From: Glandiceps talaboti
Lineage: Eukaryota; Hemichordata; Enteropneusta; Spengelidae
Direction: 5' to 3'
Length of the DNA: 64,000 bases
Assembly: GCF_964340395.1 (NCBI RefSeq)
Contig: NC_135553.1
Coordinates: forward strand, 20,384,449 to 20,448,448
Shown here: positions 24,301 through 37,800 of the stretch, in pieces
Position numbering within the stretch: position 1 is the first letter of the stretch
How the letters are laid out: the number at the start of each line of letters is the position of its first letter
The notes under the pieces: generated by a model
Told to the model about the DNA's origin: nothing
Databases searched by the model: none
What the model saw: the letters and a program-made list of their open reading frames with translations, nothing else
Position numbers and translations under genes: made by a program

Positions 24301-27300
24301 ATAGAACTTTATGATTCACTAAAATTGACTTAAAATCAAAATATCAGTGAGTGTATGTACTTGATTACACATAAGGTGTAACATTATATTTACTGATAGT
24401 GGGTTGCCAGGGAGATATGCAAATGAGACCATACACAAGGAAATGGCATGTTCGTTTTACATTTTGCACACTAAACAGACTTGTCACCTAATTTATCAAA
24501 TTTTCTTTGAGGAATTTTTAAGTACTGATAAACCCTAAAAATTGAAATTGTGTTGTTCCAATTACACTCAATTTTAGAATATGTTGGGTAGGTAGATTTT
24601 TTTTAAAAATTAAATTTTTTTCCCATGAGTGCCTAGTTCAGGTAGTTATATTTTCAGTTGTTTTCCATATGGTTTCTGTGTTATTAGTTTTTTCCCATCA
24701 GATGTACAGCTATTACAGATTGGAAGAACAGTTTCATATTGTCTTTTGAAGTTGATGTCAGTTTCCGCATCCACTATTTCTCACGAGATTTCCTAATTTT
24801 CATGATTTTATTATTTTTTTCTCGAATACATAAAAAAAGTTTAACTTTTAAAAATTACTTCGACCCAAGATAAGATACTCGTCGGTCGCATTACTTCCAT
24901 GAGAGTTTGATGAGGTGTAAAAGAAGCAAATGAAGACAATTATAAGTTAAGTAGATGAACACGTTATACAGACTGTACTGTTATAGTCTAAAAAGACCTG
25001 GTTTCTCTCTGGAATCTGATTTTTTTTAAAAAAGTGACCACAGATGAGGCAAGAATATAAAGGTGTATACGGAAATAGAAATAAAGTGTTACCATTTTAC
25101 GTTTTTGCATGCAAAAAAAAATGTTTTGGGTCGGGAGCTTAAACTAAGGTCGGTAGGGTTATCGGAAACACACTATTTTTTTATTTGGCTTAAAGGAACT
25201 TATGAATCTGAACATATGAGGTTTTAACTTATTTTGACCGATGAGAATGTAAGTTGAACTACAATATTAATGAAGTTCCAAATAAGCTCATTAACACATA
25301 ATGACTCTATTTATATACAATCCTTACTTCATTAATTATCTGTATAACGTATAATGTATCCCTTTGCAAAAACTAATGCCAAAATTGATGAATTACTGAG
25401 TCCTGTTTCTATAATACAATGTACCCCATCATGTGTTTTTGTCGTGTTATTAGTAATAATACAGTATTCAATTAATATTCAAATCTTTGATATTTATGCA
25501 ATACCTGATCTATTATTATCAACTTTTAGTGTTTCATAGCCAGAAATTGATATCCATACCACGCATAATTGTGTATATAATAGACTTCAATTGGACTGCT
25601 GAAACTGCTCCATAATCTCAAAAATTGACAAGAAATTGCAGTTAACGTCACCTTAGACTTATAATATATGTACAACCTCAATCTGATTAAAATCCAACGT
25701 AAACCACGCTTTGCAATTTCTTTGTGTTATGTTTACTGCCGTTTGTTCTTTTGTGAGTGCCCGTTACATACATCCGACACAATGCCATAGGTTTTCCCGA
25801 GCCACACGAGAGCACTGAGTGAATTCACTCAACCAATGAAAATGAGTAATACGCTGAAACATATACGGGTACAGTACTTCCAAGAGTTCTGTTTGAAAAG
25901 AGTACGAGCACAGAGTGCAGACAAGGATGTTATCGTGATTGTCTGGTGGTTCTCTTTTTTCAGTTTTGAACGTTGAGTATTATATTGTAAGACGGATTCT
26001 GCTTGGTTACTCGTAAGTACGAGATTGGGTTCGGGAAAACCTTTGGTATTGTGTCAGATGTATGTAATGAGTGCTCACAAAAGAACAAATGACAGTAAAC
26101 GTAACAGCCAAAAAGAAATCACACTGTGTACTCACTCTACATCAGATTTTTATCAGATTGGTACAACCTGTAACACCCAAGTAAAGTGTTTCCCCTGTTT
26201 GCCACAATAGTTTACAGTGTTACATTAATTGTACAACCCATAACACCAAAGTAAAGCGTTTTCAGTATGTACCTTAATCGTTAATAGCATCCATATCAAG
26301 TGTAAAAGTATACTGTTTCATTTGCTAATTGACCACATTAGAGAGGCCACATGCTAGGCTTGTAAATAAACCAATTGAAACAATGTACTTTTACACTTGA
26401 AATGAATGCTATAAATGAGTGTAGCACATAGAGAAAGTGCCCTACTGTTTACAGTGTAATAAGAGTGACACAACTGTCATTATATCTAGCTGTAACTGTA
26501 AGTGAGATGTTGAAAATGTCTTAAACATCTCTCTGTATTCTCTAGTCATTTTATGATTTACTTTAGCTTTTCACAGGTAACATTGATTGATTACATTTAG
26601 AGACACCACATACTGGGCTGATAATTAAAGCAAATGCAACAGTATGATACTTTTATACTTGATGTGACTGCTATAAACAATTGTGTGGTGTGTCGGGACA
26701 TGCTTTACTTGAATGTTACGAGTTGTATATACATGAACAGCTAGCATGTTTTGCAGTTTATCTGTATGATATTGTACACATTTTTTTAAAATGATGAATA
26801 CAGCAGCATGCAATCAAATCTCAAAAGGTCCTAAAACAACTGACAATCATTATTCCCATTGTATTTCACCTTTGGCTTTGATACAAATTTGAGAAAAATT
26901 TCACTTTGCAAAATGTGCATCATGAAGAAACATGTATGAGTGTGCAGGGACGGGGACAGATACATTAAACCCAGTGAGGCTAAAAATGTTTCGAACTGAA
27001 CATCTTGATTATTCATGAGACTCTCTGCAGTTCTGTAACTCATTCAATTTTTCCTTAGATCGCTGATTGACAATAGCAGTAACAGAAAATATATTGCACG
27101 ATAATGGACCCCTAAAGGGATTTAACAACCCTAATACAGAATTGTATATTATATCACATACTGTAAAATATTAATGTTTAATAAGTATGAATTATTCAAG
27201 ATTATTTCTGTAGATTGCTGGCAAGTTATCACACTGTCATGACTACCTACCTGGGGGATACGGTGCCTTTTCATCTACAACAAAAATGAGATACAGAAAA

Positions 27301-30300
27301 AGAGAAAAATTAGAATAACATGACACCTACATCTACCTAAAGTACTCAATAATACATAACAATTACTTTACGAAAACTTCAAAGGTCTTTTTTTTTTGAA
27401 TATGAGTCATAACAAAGATTCCCCTGAGCAGATTCAATGAATGTAAAAAATTGTAAGCAGTTTTCAAGCTGCAAAAAAGACCTGTGAATGTTTCAGCGAA
27501 ATCAAAATGGAGTCTTCATATATTTCTAAAGCAGTATTTTGCTTACAAAATTGACCATATACATGTCTTACTTTGGCTTGATAACGTGGCCATATGGATG
27601 AGGACTGGGTATTGAGTTTGGATTTTTAATTTATAAAACAATTTTATTATGGCTTCCTACTTGAAAAATCCATGTAAAACAACATAGACCAAGTCTGTGT
27701 TTGAAATGCAATAAATTGCGCAAAAGACTGAGAAATGTGTAAAATGTTTGTTATTGTACGTACAATAAGAAACATTTTTATACTTTTTTTTTTAATTTTT
27801 TTTTTTTATAGCTTTTTGCAATGTGTTGAGTTGCAAACACAGACATAGTCTATGTTATTTCACATTGATTTTTCAAGTAGGATACCATCATTATAAAATT
27901 GTTTTATAAAATAAAAAATCCAAAATAAATACTCAATCCTCATCCATATGGCCACTTTCACACTAATTTAGTTAATTTACAAATTTTGCAGTGGTGTGGC
28001 ATAATAGAAAAAAAACTGCTTTATATATTCAGTGTATAAATTAATTGAAAAGAACCCTGCCAGGGATGGATGTCAGACCTTTGAGTATTAACTCATTTAC
28101 TTATTGAGAAATTGTTTTCCAAATTGGAAATGACAGACAATTTATAAAACTACTAGTTAGGAGTCCATGCTATCCTGTCCCATAGTATATCATAATCACA
28201 ATCTAAGACTATCCTGTTATGAACAAGTCGTATGACAGATCTCCATAACGGGCGAGTGCAAGTGTGGCTTACTTGGGGTATTTGCACGAGTGCTTGCAGT
28301 GTTCTCTGTGGCAATACTTTCACGAGCTTAGTGAGTGAAACTGCAGCAGAAAACACGAGTGCAAATACCCCTGCTGAGTACACTTGTACTCACGCGGTAT
28401 GGGGTTCGGTTATTATTATCAGTCAAAGTGACACTATGTGATCTCATGTGAATGAATGATTGCTTTCTCATTTGCATATCATTTGCATACAGGTATGCAA
28501 TAATGTTTTCAGTATTGCACTGCAGTGCAAATGCCACAGTATGTGCGCATATCAGTGCAAGTAATCTCAGAATGGTACATTTGCAATAATATGATAGTTC
28601 TCTATATTTGCACTGGACAACAAATTATGACAAAATGTGTGTAGTGACGTCCTTCCATTACAAGGTCAGCATTAACAGCAGTCCTCAACATTGTGTATGC
28701 AGAGGGCAAACATCATATAAAACACCAAACTGCATCAATTTGTGATGATCAAGAATTGACAGAAAACTACAGGCAAATCTGTGTATACTCAGAGTGTACC
28801 CTACTTTCAAATTTGGGAATTAAAGTGCATCGATAGATATATGCTCCATCTTGAAGATATCTTACTACACGTTTAAAGGATTTCAATTGAAATTTTAACA
28901 AGTAGTCTAGCGTTATTGTTCATAGAATATATGTTGCTAGGATATGTATTCAAATTTATGTTACTAAATATGACTAATGGTTTACATACCTGCCTATTGC
29001 TGATCCCTTCTGAAACCTGGTACTAGCTATTTTCTGTCAAACGTTGTTATGAATGCTGTTCCTGTATCTTGCTTGACTTTCGAAATGCTGACTCTTTTGC
29101 TATCTTGCATGGCCTAATTAAAGATTGCTGACTAGTTGCTATCTTGTGCATCTATGCTGACTTTCTAGTGCAATGTATCTTGTAAGACTTTACAATAGCT
29201 GACTAACTGTTATCTTGCACGCTCACAGTTGCTGACTTTCTAGCACCCTGTACGACTTCATGATCTCTGATTTTCTAGCATCCTGTACAACTTCACAATT
29301 GCTGATTATCTTGTATCTTGCACTACTTCATAATTGCTGACTTTCCAGTACCCTGTATGACTTCATGATTGCTGACTATCTTGTATCTTGCACTACTTCA
29401 TGATTGCTGACTTTCCAGCACCTTATACGACTTCATGATTGCTGACTTTCCAGCATCTTATACGACCTCATGATCGCTGATTTTCTAGCATCTTATACGA
29501 CTTCATGATTGCTGACTTTCCAGCATCTTACACAACTTCATGATTGCTGACTTTCTAGCATCTTATACAACTTCATGATTGCTGACTTTCTAGCATCTTA
29601 TACGACTTCATGATTGCTGACTTTCTAGCATCTTATACGACTTCATGATTGCTGACTTTCTAGCATCTTATACGACTTCATGATTGCTGACTTTCTAGCA
29701 TCCTGAACGAATTTGGGATTGCTTAGTACCTCATATTGTTATCATGTGTAAGTTGAATTCCAACTATCTAATACCTTACACAACTTTACCCAAAGGTGGC
29801 TGACTTTCTAGTATTTTGCTCAACTCTAAACTCTTGCCGCAATGTATCTGGCATATACAGTACTCTAACTAAGTATTCTATAGAAACTATGTAAAATTTC
29901 ACCTATCAAGAACCTGTCACAGTGTGTTTGTATATCACATCTTTGTTCTCAATACACAATACTGTATGCCCAACAGAATATTCTTTACTGTATAGCCCTT
30001 TCATTTATAACATTCATTTAATTTCACTCTGTGCAAGTAAGGCTAATGCCACACATCTCCTGGTGTAGCAAAGATGAAATTTTAGAAAAAATATCCGATA
30101 TTGTAACAATCTTAATTTTTTACTAGTGTTTAATATTTAATATTTTACTGAAGAAAGTAGGTAATGTAAAGTCTACTCACACTCTGTAAAAATGTAATGG
30201 ATGATCACAAATCCATCAAACTAAGTGTCATGGGACATTTCGAATTAAAGTATTGCATATTGTTAATATCCCAAGTATATATTATTGTCTACTAACAGCT

Positions 30301-30750
30301 CTTACTCTTTCAATATATATAATGAAGTACACACATAATGTCCGATATTCAAAAAATTGACAAATTTGTATTCATACTGATTTTGAAAAATAAATACTCA
30401 AAACGCAATTCTTACATAGTTAATATTGTGATATACAGTCTCTCTCTACTTCATCTTTCACAACAGGAGGCTTTTCATAAAATATGATTAATACACAGGG
30501 ATGTTGATAAAGAGCTTGTAGTCGGTAAAATAACCACCTAGTCCTGCTTTCCTCATATTTCAACATTTACTGGCTACTCACACTGTCAGTAATTCGCTCA
30601 CTGACCATAAAATATACTAGTAGTATCCTTGTTAGTATTTACTCCTACTTTTTGCAATCTTCCACCCAATCTAAAATCAACTTCACCCTAGATATATATC
30701 TAAATCTTACCTCCTGTCCCTGGATATGGTGGTGGAGGGTCTTCTGCCAT
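21293..30750 (-). CDS. LITAF-domain protein, proximal form (unit B, 213 aa)
   Basis: Four coding exons join in phase: 30711-30750 ([16 protein letters not shown]), 27251-27274 (eight codons), 22106-22574 and 21293-21401 (stop TAA). A 5' UTR acceptor lies at about 30768. The N-terminus carries a PPPPY (PPxY) motif, which in LITAF-family proteins binds NEDD4-type WW domains. A long Pro/Tyr/Gln/Ser-rich linker follows, then the LITAF domain at about residues 141-213: TCPGC, a Cys/Val-rich hydrophobic patch, [20 protein letters not shown] and the typical ending LGTWYRL. The family anchors to the cytosolic face of late endosomes and lysosomes; zinc is held by the CxxC pair and HxCPxC. Introns 1 and 2 are 3.4 and 4.7 kb and are filled with repeats. 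Exons 1 and 2 can equally be joined in frame to the downstream exon pair at 14.8-16.2 kb. Confidence 0.88.
21480..21755 (+). repeat. 58-bp minisatellite, about 4 copies
   Basis: Repeated unit contains CATAAATGTATACACAAACA, then TTCACCAACATG and ACACACCAGACAAAAACAC. The copies are nearly identical. Lies in the last intron of LITAF unit B. Confidence 0.92.
22795..22890. mobile_element. MITE, family A, broken copy
   Basis: Begins CTGGTAATGGAGCCTTTGAG and continues ACTAAGATAGATG-AAACTAAA-ATATTGTTCTTCAATGTG like the copies at 16438 and 50430, then runs straight into the 27-bp minisatellite. A second stretch of the same interior appears at 24,040-24,095 on the far side of the array. Confidence 0.75.
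22890..24040 (+). repeat. 27-bp minisatellite (1.15 kb) with 18-bp variants
   Basis: About 40 units of the type GCTGTTGATAATTTC followed by AACCCTGACATT, with AAC/AGC and GACATT/AACATT variants and occasional 18-base short units. Because 27 and 18 are multiples of three, frames on both strands stay open and give long repetitive readings (IAVDNFNPD on plus). These are not counted as a gene: there is no splice context, and both strands are equally open. It lies in intron 2 of LITAF unit B. Confidence 0.93.
24580..25165. mobile_element. Dispersed element, family O, longest copy
   Basis: Starts at GTTGGGTAGGTAGATTTTTT and ends near GGTCGGTAGGGTTATCGG. The left half matches 56285-56560 (for example CAGATTGGAAGAA and TTTGAAGTTGATGTCAGTTT) and the right half matches the complement of 37590-37980 (GACTGTAACAGTACAGTCTG region). 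Each half is thus supported by one other copy. Confidence 0.75.
25742..26090. mobile_element. MITE, family F, copy 1
   Basis: About 350 bp with inverted ends of about 60 bp: left TTTGTTCTTTTGTGAGTGCC; right GTGCTCACAAAAGAACAAA. Both arms contain the GACACAATGCCATAGG / CTTTGGTATTGTGTC block. A related copy is at 44869-45060. Confidence 0.85.
26285..26412. mobile_element. Small MITE, family G, copy 1
   Basis: About 128 bp with 39-bp inverted ends: AGCATCCATATCAAGTGTAA on the left and TTACACTTGAAATGAATGCT on the right. A partial copy follows at 26578-26683. Confidence 0.8.
26578..26683. mobile_element. Small MITE, family G, partial copy
   Basis: Shares TTAGAGA-CCACAT-CT-GGCT and the right end ATACTTTTATACTTGATGTG with the copy at 26285. 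Confidence 0.6.
27586..27956. mobile_element. Foldback MITE, family B, copy 1
   Basis: About 370 bp. The arms are imperfect reverse complements end to end: left GTGGCCATATGGATGAGGA, right CCTCATCCATATGGCCAC. The left half contains the palindrome TTATTGTACGTACAATAA. A poly-T tract has expanded at the centre. A second copy is in the TK1 gene at 58810-59149. Lies in intron 1 of LITAF unit B (27275-30710). Confidence 0.88.
28245..28405. mobile_element. Small foldback repeat, family Q
   Basis: Arms around GGGGTATTTGCACGAGTG and its near complement CGAGTGCAAATACCCC, with matching outer segments GCAAGTGTGGCTTAC and GAGTACACTTGTACTC. Single copy in the window. Confidence 0.6.
29080..29720 (+). repeat. 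35-bp minisatellite, about 17 copies
   Basis: The unit CTTCATGATTGCTGACTTTC followed by TAGCATCTTATACGA is repeated. The copies are nearly identical at 29,430-29,700 and increasingly diverged towards 29,080. Lies in LITAF intron 1. Confidence 0.93.
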
Positions 30751-30779
30751 CTTGTGTTATCATTAACCTACAGAAAAAT

Positions 30780-32545
<1,766 letters not shown>

Positions 32546-33960
32546 CAAATACAGTTGTGCTATAACGCCATTGGCACTATTGTCTCCTCAAGGACTTTAA
32601 CATGTGGTTACAACTACTTGTTTTAAATTGCTTTAATATTTTTTCATCCTGTAACTTTAAAAGTGGGATGTTGAATTAAACATTAATCATGGTTATACAG
32701 GTTTAGTGGAAAATTGGAGACTTAGACATCAAAGAGTGATTTCCCCCATGTGTTAGATTGACAGAAATGAATGTATAATGTGTCTATTTTGAATTGAACA
32801 GTGTGATAATGTATAATGTTGCTAAAATGGGACAATATCATCAATCTTCTGAAACTATTTCATAACACATCAAGTACATACTTAGTTTCATTTTATAATT
32901 CAACAACAGTCGAGCAAACTTGTTTCAATACTTTAAATATGACATACTGTAAGTCCTAACATGTAATAGTCTCTACTCAACTTAATTACTTTAATATTTT
33001 GTATCCATGGCAACAAATGATTATGGTATCTGACCCTTACATAACAATGATTTATAGATGTGACAATAATAAATTAGTAATCAGGAGAGGTTATTGAAGG
33101 AAGGCTTCAATCCAGCTTAGCTTGACAACACAAATGGAAAAACAGGAACATGTATGTTGCCAAACAATGACTGATTTGTGGTTTGACAAAAATAAATCTA
33201 TTACATCTTAACTCTAATTGCTATGTCCTTTTTTGTGTGTACTCTTTAAAATTATCATACTGTATCACACTAATACTTGCACTAGTAATAAGTTATCGAT
33301 CCTGTCATAGTCTCACTGGGTTTATACTTTTTTTATAGCTTGCTAGCTTTGCTGACAAATTTATACAAATATGCAAATATATGCAGTGATTTTAAAATAA
33401 ATGGTACCCAAGATGATGGCATGACGCGACGTTGGATATTGATGGCATGACATTGGATATTGATGTGTTCTCCAAATCCCCTTGATTAAGTTGATCTGCC
33501 ATTGTCGTAACTCAGTCCTTTCCATACCTACTACAAGTACATATATATAGCCTAGTTCCTATAATACTTTACAGTATTGTTACGATTTTACCTTTACTCA
33601 CACAGTTGGTATCCACACTAGTACACATACAAATCTGCTTCTGGAGTAGTCCTTGTATTAATGTATTTGTAGTAGAAAAAAATGAAAGTGGTTCGCATGA
33701 CAGAAATCATATGAAGTTCAATCTTTGTTATTTTGGAATATTGTGATGACAAGATTACTACATTCAGTTGACTATATGTTGGTGTAGTGGAAGTAAAAGA
33801 TAACCTTTAAAGTTCAAAAGAAACAACTGCGATTTTTTTTTATAAATTCTGAAAGGCAGATAGTTTTAGGTATCACAGAAATACATGGAAAACAATTACC
33901 TTTCATTAATATTTTGAACTTAAAAAAATATTTAAAAACAGAACTACAATAGTTCCAACT
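32546..33960. other. Intergenic AT-rich DNA between LITAF and survivin
   Basis: No gene, RNA gene or shared repeat recognised. Confidence 0.4.
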
Positions 33961-33974
33961 GCAACTGTTTTACG

Positions 33975-34110
33975 GTGCTTACGGTATGTTCTCCGATTGA
34001 ACGGAACACACCGTTTTAAACGGCCTATTATTAAAGCACCGCCGGGAACCAACGGACAGGAATCAAAGCGAGCTCTGCCCTTGACGCCGGAGTACGTACG
34101 AGTGTACGCC
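33975..34110 (-). promoter_or_regulatory. Possible LITAF 5' UTR exon/promoter
   Basis: A GC- and CpG-richer island in an AT-rich region. On the minus strand a donor-like ACCGTAAGC at about 33,985 lies downstream of it, and the LITAF coding exon at 30750 has an acceptor just before its ATG, so a non-coding first exon is expected somewhere upstream. The 19-base motif ACCAACGGACAGGAATCAA occurs here and again at 34,414. Confidence 0.25.
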
Positions 34111-34479
34111 GTATAGAATTGGCTGATAATATTTCTGTGAGATTAAACGCTTACCCATCAGGATTTTACATTTTAGTGTTATTGCCCAAGGAAAAAAACA
34201 CTACAAGAAAGACTATCATAATTAATAATTATACAGGTGATGGAGATGTAGTCACTGATACATTCATTGCTACAGTACAGCTGTGATCGTCTGATGTCAG
34301 GGATGTGTCACAGAAAATTTGTCGGGATGAACACATCTCGAGAAAACGTAAGTAAACATGTTACCTTTTGAGTAGAAGTCTTACTGCGAATTTACACAGT
34401 TGATGAACACAAAACCAACGGACAGGAATCAAAACAGCTTAGATGATAACTAATTAGTTCATGCTAGTCAGCAGGCAGG

Positions 34480-34540
34480 ATGGAGAAACCACAGAAGGAG
34501 AAATCACAAGACGTACTGTCTGTGTTGACCTCTGTCAGGG
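34480..34540 (+). CDS. Possible small first exon, unassigned
   Basis: An ATG opens a 20-codon frame of protein-like text (MEKPQKEKSQDVLSVLTSVR) that ends at a donor-like AGG|GTACGAG in phase 0. Exon 2 of survivin, which starts in phase 0 with ATG, would accept it in frame, so it could be an alternative first exon lacking the N-terminal part of the BIR domain. It could equally be chance. Confidence 0.22.
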
Positions 34541-34739
34541 TACGAGACACATCAATCTCTTTTCTGACGCGAATGAAATTGTTACATTCCTGATTATATG
34601 TTTTATTTAATTTTTATTCCTCATTTATTTGACCAAGTTATTGTTTTTCTCTGCTCAATTTACAATATGTGAAAAAATAAATTTGTGTCTCATGGCATTT
34701 TTTTTTTGTTATGTTCGAGGTTAGATCTTTCACTAAACA

Positions 34740-34774
34740 TGCGCATGCGTACCTCCGTTACAACCGCCATTTTC
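34740..34774 (+). promoter_or_regulatory. Survivin proximal promoter: NRF1-like and YY1-like sites
   Basis: TGCGCATGCGTA at 34740-34751 differs from the NRF1 consensus at a single position. CCGCCATTTT at 34765-34774 matches the YY1 core on the complement. They lie 42-76 bases before the survivin ATG, where such sites typically mark TATA-less housekeeping/cell-cycle promoters. Confidence 0.5.
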
Positions 34775-34815
34775 AAAAGTCATAACAATTTCAACTAATT
34801 CTCGACAGCCGAAAC

Positions 34816-37800
34816 ATGATCAAAGTCAACCAAGATGACAAGGGCGAAGAACATTCTAAAGCCGAATTTTCGATGAATTCTGAAGCAAGCAGACTCGCAA
34901 CGTTCAATGATTGGCCCTTCGACGAAAATTGCACTTGTACTCCTGATAAGGTCAATGATATTTTGGTTGATTTGTGTGTTCAATGCACTGCGCTTTTGTG
35001 CTACATTGTCAATGTCAGCTACACAGGGGCGTGTAATATTTCTTAGATTGCTGTTTTCCTGGTCTACAGACTAAATATGACAACCTTTCGACTATATATT
35101 CCTACCTGTAAGGAAAAATATTTCTACTGGTATAGAGATTGATACATTTGTAGCAGCAGGATTTGGTACGATATTTTCCTAAGAAAACGGTAATGTAAGC
35201 AATAATACGTGCCCGGTGTATACTGGTATCTGTTCATGGTTGATACGGTGTAAACGTTGTTATTATTGCATTGGTGTATGTAGATATGTACACACTCTAT
35301 CCTCAGTAATATTCGGAAATCCATAAATTTCATGGCCAAACTTTTGGTCTGAACGGTCAACAGATAATCACTTGTGCTGTCTTACACGTGTGCTATATAT
35401 AATGTGAACATACAAAGGACAAAATCAAAAACGAATTATCAGATTATCAATCTGTGACATGCCTATATGAAGCCTGAAGGGAGAAGTTTAACGTTAGAAC
35501 AGTATCTACACATTGAAGGTGATTCATATTATCAGTTTTAACAGCTAGGGAGTTTAAACCTACCCCTGATTCCTAGCCTCTAACTTGAAATTGAATACAC
35601 AATGTGTATCTACATTGTCCACTCTTCTCCATTCTTACCAACACTTAATTCAAATTACCAATTTTTTTTTCTCTCCAATTCTAACAAAGTTGACTGTTTT
35701 CTTATCTTCAATCTGCTGAACATGTTTAGATGGCGGCAGCAGGATTCTACCATTGCCCAACAGAACAAGAACCAGACCTTGTTAAATGTTTTGTGTGTTT
35801 CAAAGAACTTGATGGCTGGGAACCAAATGATGATCCATGGTAAGCAATTGTTAGATAAAAGTAGTACAATCACAGACAAGTAATGTTTACTCGAGGCTAC
35901 GTTCCGACAATGGGAGAGGCCTTGTTGCCAAATCTGTTCTTACTTGTCTGTGGTACAATGTACTTCATTGAAGGTCTGTCACCTAGGAAGTGACAGTGCC
36001 AAGATCATCAGTGACAGAATCTCTGTTTCATCGCTTAGACTAAGTCTTACTTTGAGTACTTTAAATGATAGTAGAGCCATCAATAGACTGTAAGATACGT
36101 TGTGTTGTTCAGACCAACCAGGCTTCTAAACTTCTTAACTTCTTCTGGCTGATAGTGTGGCACGAATCATATTGCCAGACTAAGCCATCAAGAACTGCAA
36201 TGCCACTGAAAGAACAGTCAGTGATTTCATCAGTTTATCAAGATATTATATTATCAAACGATTTAATCTGTGAAAATAATTGCCCTTCTTGATAAGCAAT
36301 AGAAATCACAGTGTAAACAGAGATAGATTTATGCTAAATGATAATACAGGTATTTTTTTTAAAACGCTGTCTCTCATTTCATGATTTGTGAAATAAATTG
36401 TATACAGGGTACTGCAGTACTGCACAAACTACTAGAGTAAGTACCAGTAACCTCCCCCCCCCCCAAAAAAAAAAAAAAAAAAAAAAAAAAAATTCTTTCT
36501 GGTCAGGACATTTTGTCTAAAGTGTTATGACGATACAATTTTTTTTTTTTAATTGTCAAACCTTTCACCCAATCTACTATTTATGGAGGTTACTGTTCTT
36601 TTTATTTAGTATTTTAGAGCAAGTGTGTATGTGGGGCAGAAGTTCACGATTGGCTCTGCAGCTGTCTTCACTGAAGCAGCAATTAATGTAGGGAGGGTTA
36701 TTTTTGTGTTTTCCCTCAGATCTGCAGACTGCATAAGCTGGATAAACACGTGAAAAAAAAAATCGACGCAGGAGTATTTAAGTGACCAGAAACAATTCCT
36801 ATTTTTTGGGGCCTATTAGCAATTAGTGTAGAAGCTATCCATGGCTTTTTATCCTCTTCAATCTCTCTCTAACGTCTAGTCAAATGAATCTAATCAAGTG
36901 AAAATCTGCTAGCTTGACCACAAGCTGACAAAGTCATGTCAGTAGTAGTCCATCATATATTGACAGGGACTTGTAATTGGGTAATTCATTCACAAGAAAA
37001 ACAGATCCTAATATGCAACTTAAGTTTACATCATAGCATGTGGATGTGATAACGTTATCAAGGGCCCAATTGCATTAAATACAGCTGTTGGTGGTGGTAA
37101 TTTAAAATTTAAAATTTGATGTTGTTCTACATACATGGTACATACATACATACATACATACATACATACATACATACATACATACATACATACATACATA
37201 CATACATACATACACCCAGTTGACTTACATGTGAGAGAGATCGAAGAAGATCAAAACTATGGATATCATAGAGGCTAAATAGCAATGCACTAACTTCATG
37301 TATTGTAAAACATGTTGCAAATAAAATGTCAGTGTGTTATTTCCAGCTGACTGACCTAGACTCAATTCATCAAATCACGTAAAGTACATGTACTACATGT
37401 AAGAGCAGAGGCCATGACTAGTATCACAGCTTTTGATCTTGTGGAATTTTGTGATTAAACTGTTTACATTGATTTTACCCTTGACATTCAGTGTCGAATG
37501 TGAATGTCAAACTTTCCCTGCTATTAACAGGTGACTTATTTTCTTGAAACATGACACAAAAAGAAGTTCACAAGGAAATAGATATAAGTGTATCTGATAA
37601 CACGACTGACCCTAGTTTAAGCCCCCAAACATTTTTTTTGCATGCAAAAAGGTAAAACTGTAGCAAGTTACTTTTATTTCCCTGAACACCTTCATGCCTT
37701 TCCTTCATCTGTTCAAGTTGTCATCAATTTTTTAAAAAATTGTATTCCAAAGAGAAATTAGGTCTTTTTTGTAGACTGTAACAGTACAGTCTGCACAACG

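Noticed and set aside
29080-29720. CRISPR-like array
   Set aside because: 35-bp units are contiguous with no unique spacers and the context is an animal intron; it is a minisatellite.
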